Of a stretch of DNA of 64,000 nucleotides, positions 55,376 to 64,000 are shown piece after piece. The translations under genes were made by a program, and so were the position numbers. The stretch's first letter is position 1; every line of letters begins with the position of its first letter. Below the pieces are notes generated by a model that did no database searches, was not told the DNA's origin, and saw nothing but the letters and a program-made list of their open reading frames with translations. The stretch lies in NCBI RefSeq assembly GCF_003208055.1, contig NZ_QJUE01000005.1, forward strand, positions 62,001 to 126,000. The letters run 5' to 3'. Source of the DNA: Prochlorococcus marinus XMU1408 (lineage in GTDB: Bacteria > Cyanobacteriota > Cyanobacteriia > PCC-6307 > Cyanobiaceae).

Positions 55376-55632
55376 AATTAATTTTTCCGATCAAATTATA
55401 CGATAGCAAAAATCATTAAGCACAGTCGTGGAGATGGCTATTTGGAGGCGTAAAAGAAAAAATTAAAGCCACTCAAATAATGTAATCAGGTTGAGTAGAA
55501 CCTTTTCAAAATCAAAATGTTCATACGCTATTGATTTTAAAATATCTAATAATACTTAAATTATCTGTAACAAGTTTATGATTAGTACCCCTTAAGACAA
55601 TTAATTAGAGTAATTTAAAAAAACTTGGTTAA

Positions 55633-56031
55633 ATGGGAATGGAAAAATTTAAAAAATTGATTTTTCGACTTTTTGCTGTAATTCTTATACTCACTTCGCC
55701 CTTTATTGGATCTCATTCAGGCATGACATTATCCATAGAGAATGATTCATCTAGTTATATACAAAGAATTTCTAAATCCTATACTAAAAAATATTGCAAT
55801 GCTATTGCTTTTGGTCTCTCAAAAGAAAGTGCTATGAACTTCTCTCTAGAAGAAAACAATAAAGTATTTGAGAAAAAAAAATATATGAAACTCATAAATA
55901 AAGACGTTCTTGCTGAAGAGATAGCAATCTCTGTTGTAGAAAAATGTGGCTATCCAATCAATTTAATTGGTCAAAAAGGTATTCAAGAGTTCAAAAGTTA
56001 TTATTTATCAAAAGATAGAAAACACTCTTAA
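55633..56031 (+). CDS. Exported hypothetical protein
   Basis: 132 aa with a signal peptide at residues 1-27 (FKKLIFRLFAVILILTSPF). The mature part has YCNAIAFGLSKESAMNFSLE and VLAEEIAISVVEKCGYPINL, a compact helical domain with two cysteines. No family recognised, but the composition is regular and the gene is well formed. Confidence 0.6.
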   Translation: MGMEKFKKLIFRLFAVILILTSPFIGSHSGMTLSIENDSSSYIQRISKSYTKKYCNAIAFGLSKESAMNFSLEENNKVFEKKKYMKLINKDVLAEEIAISVVEKCGYPINLIGQKGIQEFKSYYLSKDRKHS

Positions 56032-56414
56032 GCTCATTAAAAAATAATTTACTTCAATTTATTAGCCAAAAATAGTAATTAATGAAAATCTGATCATTTC
56101 GTTTTGTTGATATATAGTCATTTTCTATCTAACTAAAAAAGCTAGCTAAAGAAGATTCTGAAGAAATTTCTCTAATATTCCAATGAATTTCAAAAGTCTT
56201 CTTTATTTTTCTTATTTTCTGCGGTTGCTCCATTAATAAAATTAAATTATCTAATAAATAAATTTACTCGCTTTTTAAAGAGTTGCCCCAAAAGAAATAT
56301 TCATAACAAAAATTCATATCAAATATTAAAGGAATAAAAAAAAACCAGACACTCTTCAAGCACGAAAATTGGGTTGGTAGAACCTTTTCAAGAGATGGGA
56401 GTACAAACTGATAC

Positions 56415-56423
56415 TTTTCCACA
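56415..56423 (+). promoter_or_regulatory. DnaA-box-like site
   Basis: TTTTCCACA, the cyanobacterial DnaA box form, on the plus strand. Confidence 0.35.
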
Positions 56424-56618
56424 TTTTTTCTGTTTCCTCATATTACAAAAAGTTTTATCCGAGAATTTTGACAAGAACTTTTTAATGTATCAAGAGATAC
56501 TAAATGCTTGAAAATTGTTGCAGGAGAAGGGTTTTTACTATACACATGATTTTCTGTAATTAATCCACTTATACAATTGCCATCGTTCCTATTGAGATTT
56601 TTTTTAAAGTATGAATTT

Positions 56619-56635
56619 TGTGGAAAAGTGGAAAA
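56619..56635 (-). promoter_or_regulatory. Double DnaA-box-like site
   Basis: On the minus strand, TTTTCCACA (56619-56627) is followed head-to-tail by TTTTCCACT (56627-56635), sharing one base. Confidence 0.35.
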
Positions 56636-56740
56636 ACTCTTTTAAAAGAGCATTTAAAAATCAAAAAAAAATAATTTTTCAATTTTTAAGAAAAGACAAA
56701 TAAGCTCTAACATCAAACACAGATAGTAGTTCTAGTATTT

Positions 56741-56881
56741 CTAGCTTGAACAAGATTTCATCTCTTCTACTTCTTTCGTTAATAAATCCAGTTCTTTTTC
56801 TAGAGCTTCCATTGTTTTAAATCCCAAGACATCAATCGTCTCATTGCCCAGTGAATTTTCAAATAAAACTTTTTCCATCAT
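56741..56881 (-). CDS. Small acidic hypothetical protein
   Basis: A 46-aa frame from ATG 56881: MMEKVLFENSLGNETIDVLG, then a helix KTMEALEKELDLLTKEVEEM ending KSCSS. Helical, probably soluble or coiled-coil. Family not recognised. Confidence 0.45.
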   Translation of the reverse strand: MMEKVLFENSLGNETIDVLGFKTMEALEKELDLLTKEVEEMKSCSS

Positions 56882-57039
56882 CTAATTTTTATTAATAAAG
56901 TAAATAATTAAAGACAAATTTCAATTAATTATGTTGAAAGTAAATTTTAGATAGTAAATAATTAGTTCATCTTGATTTATTTACTTTAAATTGCTGACTT
57001 AAAGCCTAATAGAGTCTCTTATACAGTCATATTGTAAAT

Positions 57040-57264
57040 ATGACTAATCCTTTTTCTCTTTATTGGAATAAAAACTGGACATTTCAAATTGTTCACATGG
57101 AAGGTGGGATTTACTTAGAAGCAAAAGGATTGGGAATTCAATTACGAAAACCTTTTTTACCTACTGAAAACCCACTAATTGCCGCAGATAATTTAGTTTG
57201 CATAGAAGACAAAAATAGAAAATCGTTGTTTAACTCATGGAAATCAAAAAGTTTTATAGCTTAG
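57040..57264 (+). CDS. Small hypothetical protein
   Basis: 74 aa, with aromatic-rich NPFSLYWNKNWTFQIVHMEG and YLEAKGLGIQLRKPFLPTEN. Convergent with lexA. Soluble. No family recognised. Confidence 0.5.
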   Translation: MTNPFSLYWNKNWTFQIVHMEGGIYLEAKGLGIQLRKPFLPTENPLIAADNLVCIEDKNRKSLFNSWKSKSFIA

Positions 57265-57287
57265 ATTAACTGTTTCAAAAATTTAAA

Positions 57288-57896
57288 TTAGGTTTTCCTC
57301 CAAACAGCCGCCAATTTTCCTTGAACATGCACTTGTTCAGCATCAATTTCTATGGGTTCATAATTTGGATTAGCCGCTTCTAGTCGAACTAAACTCCCAT
57401 TCCGAAAAAAATGTTTCAAAGTAGTTCCAAGTCCAGGGACCATTGCGCTAACTATGGTTCCATTTCTCAATCGAGAAGGATCATTAACAGGTTCCATTAA
57501 GACCATATCCCCATCAGCAATAAAAGAATCAATCATTGAATCTCCATTTACCGTTAAAGCAAAAAGTCCTTTTAATTGAAGTATGGAATTAAAATCCAAG
57601 GTTTCCTGAACATCATCAAAAGTTTCAACTAATCCACCTGCAGCTATTGAACCCATAACAGGAATACCGGAAATACTTTCTTCTATTAATTGCAAAGTTC
57701 TTGCTTGTCCTTCTTGCCATTTTATCCAACCTTTTTCCTGTAAGTGTCTTAAGCGACTTTGTATAGGCGCTGGAGATCTTAAGCCCATGGCTTGCATCAT
57801 TTGCCTAATCGAAGGGCTATGATGATGATTACCGATAAAATCAACAAGCCAATCGTAGAGTTCTTGCTGAGCAGTAGTTAAAGCTTCGTCAGGCAT
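57288..57896 (-). CDS. lexA: LexA repressor
   Basis: 202 aa. N-terminal winged helix (SIRQMMQAMGLRSPAPIQSR LRHLQ region, residues 20-60). The self-cleavage region has GSIAAGGL with an Ala-Gly bond, catalytic Ser in VNGDSMIDSFIADGD and Lys in GLGTTLKHFFR, so it looks cleavage-competent. It represses DNA-damage genes until activated RecA triggers cleavage. A near-consensus operator lies 29 bp upstream, suggesting autorepression. Very short spacing (about 65 bp) from argF upstream. Confidence 0.95.
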   Translation of the reverse strand: MPDEALTTAQQELYDWLVDFIGNHHHSPSIRQMMQAMGLRSPAPIQSRLRHLQEKGWIKWQEGQARTLQLIEESISGIPVMGSIAAGGLVETFDDVQETLDFNSILQLKGLFALTVNGDSMIDSFIADGDMVLMEPVNDPSRLRNGTIVSAMVPGLGTTLKHFFRNGSLVRLEAANPNYEPIEIDAEQVHVQGKLAAVWRKT

Positions 57897-57924
57897 TCGG
57901 ATAGATTAGGCACATTTGTCCTGC

Positions 57925-57938
57925 AATACATATGTACC
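57925..57938 (-). promoter_or_regulatory. LexA operator before lexA
   Basis: On the minus strand GGTACATATGTATT fits the cyanobacterial SOS box RGTACnnnDGTWCB with one mismatch (T for C in the second half). Its position fits autoregulation. Confidence 0.55.
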
Positions 57939-57961
57939 ACGATTTAAAAAAATCGCAACCC

Positions 57962-58918
57962 TTAAAGGCCGCCAAGTTGAACAGCGAGCAAGGCTTGCTG
58001 AACATGTAGTCGGTTTTCTGCCTGATCAAAAACACTACTATTTTTTCCTTCCAGCACCTCTTCCGTAACTTCCTCACCTCGATGAGCTGGTAAGCAATGT
58101 AAAAGGACTACCGAATCATCAGCAAGGTCTATTAATTTTTGATCAACTTTATACTGTTCAAAAATTTCTTTCCTTTTTAAATGTTCCTTCTCTTGTCCCA
58201 TAGAAGCCCATACATCTGTGTAGATAACTTGAGCCTCTTTGGCTGCTTTAAATGGATCATTACAAATAGATATTTTCGAACCAAATTCAGTGAGAGATCG
58301 AGCCTTTTCTAAAATATTTGAATCAGCTTCAAAGCCATTTGGAGAACAAATATTCACATTTACTCCTAACAATGCTCCGCATATCATCAATGAGTTTGCG
58401 ACATTATTCCCATCTCCAATGTATGAAAGATTGATCCCTTTAAGCTCTCCAAATTTCTCCTGAATTGTTAAATAATCAGCCAGTGCCTGACAAGGGTGTT
58501 CAAGATCTGTCAAAGCATTAATTACTGGAATAGAAGACCACTCTGCATATTCTTCTATTTCTTGCTGCGAGAAAGTTCGAATTGCTAGGGCATCACAGTA
58601 ACGACTTAAAACCCTTGCTGTGTCTTTAATGGGTTCACCTCTGCCAAGTTGTGTTACTTGTGGATTCAAATCAACTGTTTGTCCTCCAAGTCTTGCCATT
58701 GCCACTTGAAAGCTTACTCTTGTCCTAGTAGAGGCTTTTTTGAATATCAAACCCAGGACCCTATTTCCAAGGTCTATTCTTCTATTGCCTACTTTTAACT
58801 GCTTTGCTAATTCAAATAAAGACAATATCTGATTTGTATTTAAATCAGATGATGAGAGAAAATTGTTTTTACTAAAGGAAGATAATTTAGAAGCTAAGCC
58901 AGAAGATGCTGAAGCCAT
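57962..58918 (-). CDS. argF: Ornithine carbamoyltransferase
   Basis: 318 aa. Carbamoyl-phosphate site KKASTRTRVSFQ, EHPCQALADYLTIQE, and the ornithine loop VVLLHCLPAHRGEEVTEEVL are all intact. It makes citrulline in arginine synthesis. ATG 58918 is the start. It is followed by lexA on the same strand. Confidence 0.97.
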   Translation of the reverse strand: MASASSGLASKLSSFSKNNFLSSSDLNTNQILSLFELAKQLKVGNRRIDLGNRVLGLIFKKASTRTRVSFQVAMARLGGQTVDLNPQVTQLGRGEPIKDTARVLSRYCDALAIRTFSQQEIEEYAEWSSIPVINALTDLEHPCQALADYLTIQEKFGELKGINLSYIGDGNNVANSLMICGALLGVNVNICSPNGFEADSNILEKARSLTEFGSKISICNDPFKAAKEAQVIYTDVWASMGQEKEHLKRKEIFEQYKVDQKLIDLADDSVVLLHCLPAHRGEEVTEEVLEGKNSSVFDQAENRLHVQQALLAVQLGGL

Positions 58919-58970
58919 AAAAAAGCCTCAAATATCCTTTATCGGGGATAAAGGATATAAAGTCAAGTAA

Positions 58971-60845
58971 TTAATTTAAAACTTTTTCAGGCATAACACT
59001 ACTAGACAGCATTTCTTTAAGTTCATCACCCTCTATGACTTCTTTCTCAAGAATTTTCTGTGAAATATCCTCTAATAAAGAAAGATTATTTTTAAGAATA
59101 TTTAAAGCACTTTCGTGTGCATCATCTACCAAGCTTCTAACTTCTTTATCAATAGCTTGAGCGGTAGCATCACTAAGTTCTCTTCTAGGATTGTTATTAC
59201 CTCCAAGGAACTGACCACCTCCCTGCTTATCATACGCCAGAGGACCAAGAATATCACTCATTCCATATGTTCCAACCATTTGCTCAGCTAAATCAGTAGC
59301 TCTCTGGAGATCATTTGAAGCACCAGTTGTGATTTTTCCAAAAATTATTTCTTCTGCAGATCTTCCCCCTAAAAGAGTAGCTATCTGACCTTGTAATTCT
59401 TCTTTTGAATTTAAAAATCTTTCCTCTGTAGGAAGTTGAAGGGTATATCCCAATGCACTCATGCCTCTTGGCACAATTGATATTTTCGCAACTTTGCTAC
59501 CGCCAGGCATTAAATGACCAACTATTGCATGCCCAACCTCATGGTATGCCACAATCTTCTTCTCATCGTCTTGCAACACTCGACTTTTCTTCTCTAAACC
59601 AGCAACGACTCTTTCAATAGCTTCATTTAAATCTTGTTGTTCAACTTCAACTCGTTTGCCTCGTGCAGCTAATAAAGCTGCCTCGTTAACCATATTTGCT
59701 AAATCAGCTCCTGCAAATCCACTTGTGGCTTGAGCAATACGGTCTAAATCAATATTGTTTGAGAGCTTTACTTTTTTTGTATATATTTCGAGGATTGTTT
59801 TTCTACCAGATAAGTCTGGTCTATCAACTAATACCTGTCTATCAAATCTACCAGGGCGTAATAGTGCAGCATCTAATACCTCAGGTTGGTTTGTAGCAGC
59901 AAGTACTATCACTGGTTTATCAGTTGAGGCAAAGCCATCCATTTCTGTGAGTAGCTGATTGAGAGTTTGCTCTCTCTCGTCATTACCTCCGACAACACCC
60001 ATTGAACCTGATCTACTTTTACCTATTGCATCAAGTTCATCAATAAAGATTATGCATGGTGCTTTCTTCTTTGCTTGCTCGAATAAATCTCTAACTCTTG
60101 CTGCACCTGCACCAACAAATAATTCAACAAATTCAGAACCAGATATTATGAAGAATGGTACTTCTGCTTCACCAGCAACGGCCTTTGAAAGAAGTGTCTT
60201 ACCAGTTCCTGGAGGTCCTACTAAAAGAACGCCTTTAGGGATTCTTGCTCCAATATCCGTATATCGTTGAGGCTTTTTGAGAAAATCTACTATTTCTGTT
60301 AATTCATCTTTAGCTTCATCTACTCCAGCAACGTCATCGAAGGTTACTTTTGATTCATCGTCGGGGACATATACCTTTGCCTTACTTTTAGTGAAACTCA
60401 GAGCTCCTTGAGCACCTCCCCCTCCCATACTTCTTCTAGCAAAGAACTGAAGAACAAGAATAAAAATTAATGGGGGTACGACCCAACTCAAAATAGTTGT
60501 AAAGATATTTGGTTTCTTAGGAGGAGCAGCTGCAAATTCAACGCCTTTATTCTCCAATCTTTGAGGTAAATCCATATCAAAAATTGGAGTAGTCGCTAAA
60601 ACTGAAGGGGCGCCTTCTTCAGTAGAGGACAATTCATATCTAATTTGATCTTGAGTAATATACGCTCGTTTTACTTCACCATCATTAACTTGATTGATGA
60701 AAAGAGAGTATGGAACTCTCGGGACTTGCATATTCTGACTTGGGAAAAAACTACTAAAAAGTAGTAGTGCTCCAAAACCTATTAGAACTAAATTAATTAT
60801 TCCAAAACGTTTATTAGGTTGATTTTCGTCCTGTCGTATTGGCAT
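58971..60845 (-). CDS. ftsH: ATP-dependent zinc metalloprotease FtsH
   Basis: 624 aa from ATG 60845 ([20 protein letters not shown]). N-terminal membrane anchor residues 16-34, second span around 118-135, AAA module with Walker A GPPGTGKT and [16 protein letters not shown]. The zinc site [15 protein letters not shown] and the third ligand in [19 protein letters not shown] are present. It degrades damaged D1 and other membrane proteins in photosystem II repair. The frame upstream of 60845 lacks similarity. Confidence 0.97.
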   Translation of the reverse strand: MPIRQDENQPNKRFGIINLVLIGFGALLLFSSFFPSQNMQVPRVPYSLFINQVNDGEVKRAYITQDQIRYELSSTEEGAPSVLATTPIFDMDLPQRLENKGVEFAAAPPKKPNIFTTILSWVVPPLIFILVLQFFARRSMGGGGAQGALSFTKSKAKVYVPDDESKVTFDDVAGVDEAKDELTEIVDFLKKPQRYTDIGARIPKGVLLVGPPGTGKTLLSKAVAGEAEVPFFIISGSEFVELFVGAGAARVRDLFEQAKKKAPCIIFIDELDAIGKSRSGSMGVVGGNDEREQTLNQLLTEMDGFASTDKPVIVLAATNQPEVLDAALLRPGRFDRQVLVDRPDLSGRKTILEIYTKKVKLSNNIDLDRIAQATSGFAGADLANMVNEAALLAARGKRVEVEQQDLNEAIERVVAGLEKKSRVLQDDEKKIVAYHEVGHAIVGHLMPGGSKVAKISIVPRGMSALGYTLQLPTEERFLNSKEELQGQIATLLGGRSAEEIIFGKITTGASNDLQRATDLAEQMVGTYGMSDILGPLAYDKQGGGQFLGGNNNPRRELSDATAQAIDKEVRSLVDDAHESALNILKNNLSLLEDISQKILEKEVIEGDELKEMLSSSVMPEKVLN

Positions 60846-60950
60846 TAGCAGAAAATTAATTGATACTAAGTTAAACAATTTTCAACCCAAATCGACCTGT
60901 TTAACTGGAGGGAGATCCGAACGAATATATAATTCTAAAGAATTAACCCA

Positions 60951-62045
60951 CTAAAAAAATAGTCTCCAACAAAGATCTTCCATTTTTCGATCTAAAAAAG
61001 AATGTTGCAATTTGTAGGAAGATTTTATTGATTCAAATCCAAAACTGTTTAGAGGTGTCATTGCTGACTTGCCTCCGAGGAGTTTTGGGGCAATAAAAAC
61101 CACTAACTCTTGAACACAATTCATCTCGATTGCTCTTGTAGCAAGAAGAGGGCCACATTCCCAAAGGATTTTATTGCAGCCTCGTTTACCAAGTGCAGAA
61201 AGTAATTCAGATGGTTCACTTAAAATTAAAGGCAATTTATCTGGTCCATCTGGTAAGTCATCAAAGAAAGCTTCATTACCCTCAGGTCCATAAGCAATAA
61301 TTGTTTTAGCAAGTTTTGTATCCCAAAGTCTTGCAGTTTTAGGCAAGTCCAATGACCTAGAGAAAACCACTCTCAAAGGTTCAAAACTTGATAATCCTCT
61401 TGATGTCAAAAGAGGATTATCAGCTCTTAGAGTTCCGCCTCCAATAATTACAGCATCACATTTTGCTCTTATCTGATGAACATTCTCCCTCGCATATTCG
61501 CTAGTAATCCATTTACTGCATCCATTAGGTAAGCCGATTCTTCCATCAAGACTCATTGCCCATTTAAGAATTCCCCAGGGTCGGCCATTAAGAATTCGGA
61601 AAATAAATTCGCGATTAATCCATTCACATTCTTTTCTCAAAACACCCTCAATAACCTCTAATCCAGAATCTTTGAGTCTTGAAATGCCATTTCCTGAAAC
61701 CCTAGGGTCTGGATCAACCATACCAATAACAACTCTCTTTAACCCTGATTTTAGGATTGCTTCAGTACAAGGAGGGGTTAGCCCATGGTGGCAGCAAGGC
61801 TCCAGAGTTACAACTATCGTTCCATCGATTGATTTGTCTTTGGCTTGAGCAAGTGCCTCTATTTCAGCATGAGCTTTTCCTGCCCCTGAATGAAATCCTT
61901 CTCCAACAAGTTTTCCATTTGCGTCCAAGACTACAGCTCCAACAAGGGGATTTGGGCTTGTCCTACCCTCTGCCAGAAGAGCTAGCTGGATTGAGCGCCT
62001 CATCCATGGCACCCATATTTTTTGATCGAAAGGCAAATCAATCAT
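60951..62045 (-). CDS. ribD: Bifunctional riboflavin biosynthesis protein RibD
   Basis: 364 aa from ATG 62045 (MIDLPFDQKIWVPWMRRSIQ), chosen because it follows the DUF3122 stop by one base; nine codons more are open upstream. The deaminase has HAEIEALAQAK and TLEPCCHHGLTPPCTEAI as zinc ligands; the reductase domain starts WAMSLDGRIGLPNGCSKWIT. It carries out the second and third steps of riboflavin synthesis. Third gene of a minus-strand operon. Confidence 0.95.
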   Translation of the reverse strand: MIDLPFDQKIWVPWMRRSIQLALLAEGRTSPNPLVGAVVLDANGKLVGEGFHSGAGKAHAEIEALAQAKDKSIDGTIVVTLEPCCHHGLTPPCTEAILKSGLKRVVIGMVDPDPRVSGNGISRLKDSGLEVIEGVLRKECEWINREFIFRILNGRPWGILKWAMSLDGRIGLPNGCSKWITSEYARENVHQIRAKCDAVIIGGGTLRADNPLLTSRGLSSFEPLRVVFSRSLDLPKTARLWDTKLAKTIIAYGPEGNEAFFDDLPDGPDKLPLILSEPSELLSALGKRGCNKILWECGPLLATRAIEMNCVQELVVFIAPKLLGGKSAMTPLNSFGFESIKSSYKLQHSFLDRKMEDLCWRLFF

Positions 62046-62046
62046 T

Positions 62047-62544
62047 TTATCCAGCCAATGTTCTCCATTCACTCACTAAATAAGGAGGGATTGGTAAATC
62101 ATTTATCAATCCAGGCAAACTAAGTCTCAAAGGCCTATTTTTGTCCAACCCAGCAACCAAAGGGGTTAGATCAAATTCTGCAGCAGAATCATTCAAAAAT
62201 TCAACATTAGCTTTGTTTGTCTTAGTTATATCTTTTAGAAGCCACGTCTTTCTGCCTGAGTTAACTGTTAAATCAACAGGATGATCAATCCTCAAAGAAC
62301 CAGGATATCCCAATATTCTTAAAGTTAAATTGTTTGAGACTTTATTACTTGGATAAACAATAATTTGCCATGTTTGATAGTCTATATCTCGCAAGCTTTC
62401 TAGACTTCTTTTAATCTCATTTTTATCAAAATTTCCATTTACTTTTGAATCTGCATAGATATTTTTTGGATTAGTAAAAAAGCAACCAAAAATAAAACAA
62501 CCTGCAATTATCCAACAAAAAGTCCGACGAAATATTTCAATCAT
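62047..62544 (-). CDS. DUF3122 exported protein
   Basis: 165 aa from ATG 62544 (MIEIFRRTFCWIIAGCFIFG). The start overlaps the stop of the preceding gene by 8 bases. A signal peptide or anchor spans residues 1-24. The DUF3122 core reads YQTWQIIVYPSNKVSNNLTL, RIDHPVDLTV, AAEFDLTPLVAGLDKNRPLR and VSEWRTL. Cyanobacteria-specific family of unknown function. Confidence 0.82.
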   Translation of the reverse strand: MIEIFRRTFCWIIAGCFIFGCFFTNPKNIYADSKVNGNFDKNEIKRSLESLRDIDYQTWQIIVYPSNKVSNNLTLRILGYPGSLRIDHPVDLTVNSGRKTWLLKDITKTNKANVEFLNDSAAEFDLTPLVAGLDKNRPLRLSLPGLINDLPIPPYLVSEWRTLAG

Positions 62545-62812
62545 TAATGTCATATTTTTCAGATTCAAGAAGGGCATCTAATGCTATTGCTGAGCGAACG
62601 AGTGACTGATATTTCTTAATGATACGTTGATTACGTTCAATTATTTTAGAAGAATCATATTTTTCTGAGCGATTAGTGGGATTATTAAAAATTTGTACGC
62701 CGTCGTCCATTAATTCTAAATCTTTTTGTTGGTTAATAAGAGCTATCAAAATCTCATGAAGTCTAAACCTTCTGCTTAATGACTCTTCAGTTTCATTTCT
62801 TTTAAGATTCAC
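62537..62812 (-). CDS. Hypothetical protein
   Basis: 91 aa, helical and charged (RRFRLHEILIALINQQKDLE and QRIIKKYQSLVRSAIALDAL). It is the first gene of the operon with the DUF3122 gene and ribD, which supports its reality. Family not recognised. Confidence 0.6.
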   Translation of the reverse strand: MNLKRNETEESLSRRFRLHEILIALINQQKDLELMDDGVQIFNNPTNRSEKYDSSKIIERNQRIIKKYQSLVRSAIALDALLESEKYDIND

Positions 62813-62910
62813 AAAATTTTTAAAATAACTATTGAAGTTTTAGTTGATTTTAAGCGGAAAAATAGTAAAGCTATAAAAAAAGCAATTTTATTCGTATATT
62901 TATCTCAGCT

Positions 62911-64000
62911 ATGCCTAATGAGTCTAAGCAGATACACGTAATAGGAATTGATACTTCAAATGCTGAGGGTCTTTTTGAATCCAAAAAAAATCAGATTTTC
63001 AAAGCTGAAATAATCGCTGGGCCACAAAGAATTTTAGATTCATTTCAAGTCTGGTTGAAAGAAAACAAAGTGAATAATTACAGAGGAAAGTTCATTTCCA
63101 CTGATCAATTAAATGATTTCATATCTGTATTAAAAGAAGAAGACAAACAAACAATTATATTTTCAGGAGGCGATCCTCTTTGGTTTGGGATTGGTAGGTT
63201 ATTAATTCAAAACTTCCCTTTATCAAAGCTTAATTTTGAGCCAGCTGCTACTTCTTTCCAACTAGCTTTTTCTAGACTTGGTAAACCTTGGCAAGACACT
63301 CAATGGATCAGTCTTCATGGAAGAGATCCTTTTTTATTTGAAAAAGCAATTAAAAAGCTTCCATCTTCTCTCATAGTATTAACTGATTCGAAAAGAGGAG
63401 GGGCTAAAGAAGTTTATAAACTACTTAATTCATTTGGACTTGAGGAAAAATATGAATTTTGGACTTTTGAAAGACTTGGATATAAAGATGAAAGGATTAA
63501 AAGAATTAATTCCACTGGTGATTTTCCCATTGATTTGGATCCATTACATCTAGTTATTCTTTTTGAAAAATCAGATCCAATAAACAAGACAACTGAATTA
63601 CCTTTATTTGGAATTAACGATTCAGTTTTTCTTCAAAATCCAGACTGCCCTGGATTGATGACAAAAAAAGAAGTTAGAGTTCAACTTCTTGCTGAACTTA
63701 ATCTTCCAAGGCGAGGAGTAATATGGGACATTGGTAGTGGCGTTGGCAGCATAGGTCTGGAAGCATTAAGGCTCTCTCCTCATCTGAAATTAGTCTCAGT
63801 TGACAAAAGGATTGGTAGTAAAAATATAATTGAAGAAAACGCAAGGAGACTTGATGTTAATCCATCTTTAATAATAGAAGATGAAGCATTAAATATATTA
63901 AAAAAGAACAAAATAAGCAATGATCTTATACATCCAGATAGAGTTATAATAGGAGGTGGAGGCTCAAGTTCACATTTAATTATAAAAGAGGTATTAAAAA
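62911..64000 (+). CDS. cobL: Precorrin-6Y C5,15-methyltransferase (CobL/CbiE-CbiT fusion), partial
   Basis: Begins at ATG 62911 (MPNESKQIHVIGIDTSNAEG) and runs off the right edge after 363 codons; the full protein is usually about 410 aa. The CbiE half has IIFSGGDPLWFGIGRLLIQN and FEPAATSFQLAFSRLGKPWQ. The CbiT half starts near residue 250 with MTKKEVRVQLLAELNLPRRG and VIWDIGSGVGSIGLEALRLS as its SAM loop. It methylates precorrin-6Y and decarboxylates in cobalamin synthesis. Confidence 0.95.
   Translation, partial: MPNESKQIHVIGIDTSNAEGLFESKKNQIFKAEIIAGPQRILDSFQVWLKENKVNNYRGKFISTDQLNDFISVLKEEDKQTIIFSGGDPLWFGIGRLLIQNFPLSKLNFEPAATSFQLAFSRLGKPWQDTQWISLHGRDPFLFEKAIKKLPSSLIVLTDSKRGGAKEVYKLLNSFGLEEKYEFWTFERLGYKDERIKRINSTGDFPIDLDPLHLVILFEKSDPINKTTELPLFGINDSVFLQNPDCPGLMTKKEVRVQLLAELNLPRRGVIWDIGSGVGSIGLEALRLSPHLKLVSVDKRIGSKNIIEENARRLDVNPSLIIEDEALNILKKNKISNDLIHPDRVIIGGGGSSSHLIIKEVLK

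Larger units (their letters stand above)
56032..56740. other. Gene-free stretch with DnaA-box-like sites
   Basis: 709 bases without a recognised gene. Contents: TTTTCCACA-type sites at 56415-56423 and 56619-56635, a perfect 14-bp palindrome CTCTTTTAAAAGAG near 56637-56650, and the 15-base motif GTAGAACCTTTTCAA at 56377-56391, which also occurs at 55495-55509. Confidence 0.5.

Noticed and set aside
56032-56740. Chromosomal replication origin
   Set aside because: Only three DnaA-box-like sites and no dnaA or dnaN neighbour; insufficient for an origin call.

Overview
The window looks like a low-GC chromosome segment of a small-genome marine picocyanobacterium, most probably Prochlorococcus, perhaps a low-light clade. 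This rests on the AT-rich sequence, very compact genes with few Shine-Dalgarno sites, and the combination of FutA, flavodoxin, Ycf46, cyanobacterial YidC, SppA, AroH, LexA and CobL/CbiET-type genes with many lineage-type small orphan proteins. This is inference: no 16S or other marker gene lies in the window.

Layout. 1-2.6 kb: a cut lipoprotein gene, then a decayed alpA-integrase pair, orphan ORFs and tRNA-Ser(CGA). 2.7-7.2 kb: a divergent iron-uptake pair (futA and a PiuC-like dioxygenase), a porin and glyQ. 7.3-14 kb: an accessory stretch of small genes. It includes a tightly packed run of orphan genes (8662-10317) headed by a match to the cyanobacterial LexA operator, an acidic repeat protein with an 18-bp tandem repeat, and two paralogous ~65-aa proteins. 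14-21 kb: prxQ, a TPR-methyltransferase fusion, a SemiSWEET, small membrane proteins (one with a PsbF-like C-terminus) and flavodoxin. 21-39 kb: mostly core genes: a PMT-type glycosyltransferase, a GT4-type glycosyltransferase and an EamA exporter; sppA-aroH; the rpmH-rnpA-PH-yidC-ycf46-serS-rseP-rpsN-pnp run; cysQ; rsmI.

39.4-54.5 kb is a genomic island beginning just after tRNA-Arg(UCU). It holds four large proteins that share an N-terminal TFPVPF-type module followed by TPR repeats (one copy divergent). Their C-terminal domains differ: a 2OG-Fe(II) oxygenase, a SPINDLY/OGT-type transferase, a radical SAM-SPASM enzyme and a GT9-like glycosyltransferase. Among them lie a DegT/GNAT pair, a sulfotransferase-like gene, a frameshifted TPR-methyltransferase and a TPR-only protein. 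The island also carries fossils: the C-terminus of a T7-like phage RNA polymerase, a capsule-polymerase-like fragment, and a truncated second copy of the tRNA-Ala gene. Together these suggest a cell-surface glycan-modifying island that has taken in phage and mobile DNA.

54.9-64 kb returns to ordinary genes: a DUF2214 protein, small orphans, a gene-poor stretch with DnaA-box-like sites, lexA (with its own near-consensus operator), argF, ftsH, ribD with two small neighbours, and a cobL/cbiET gene cut by the right edge.
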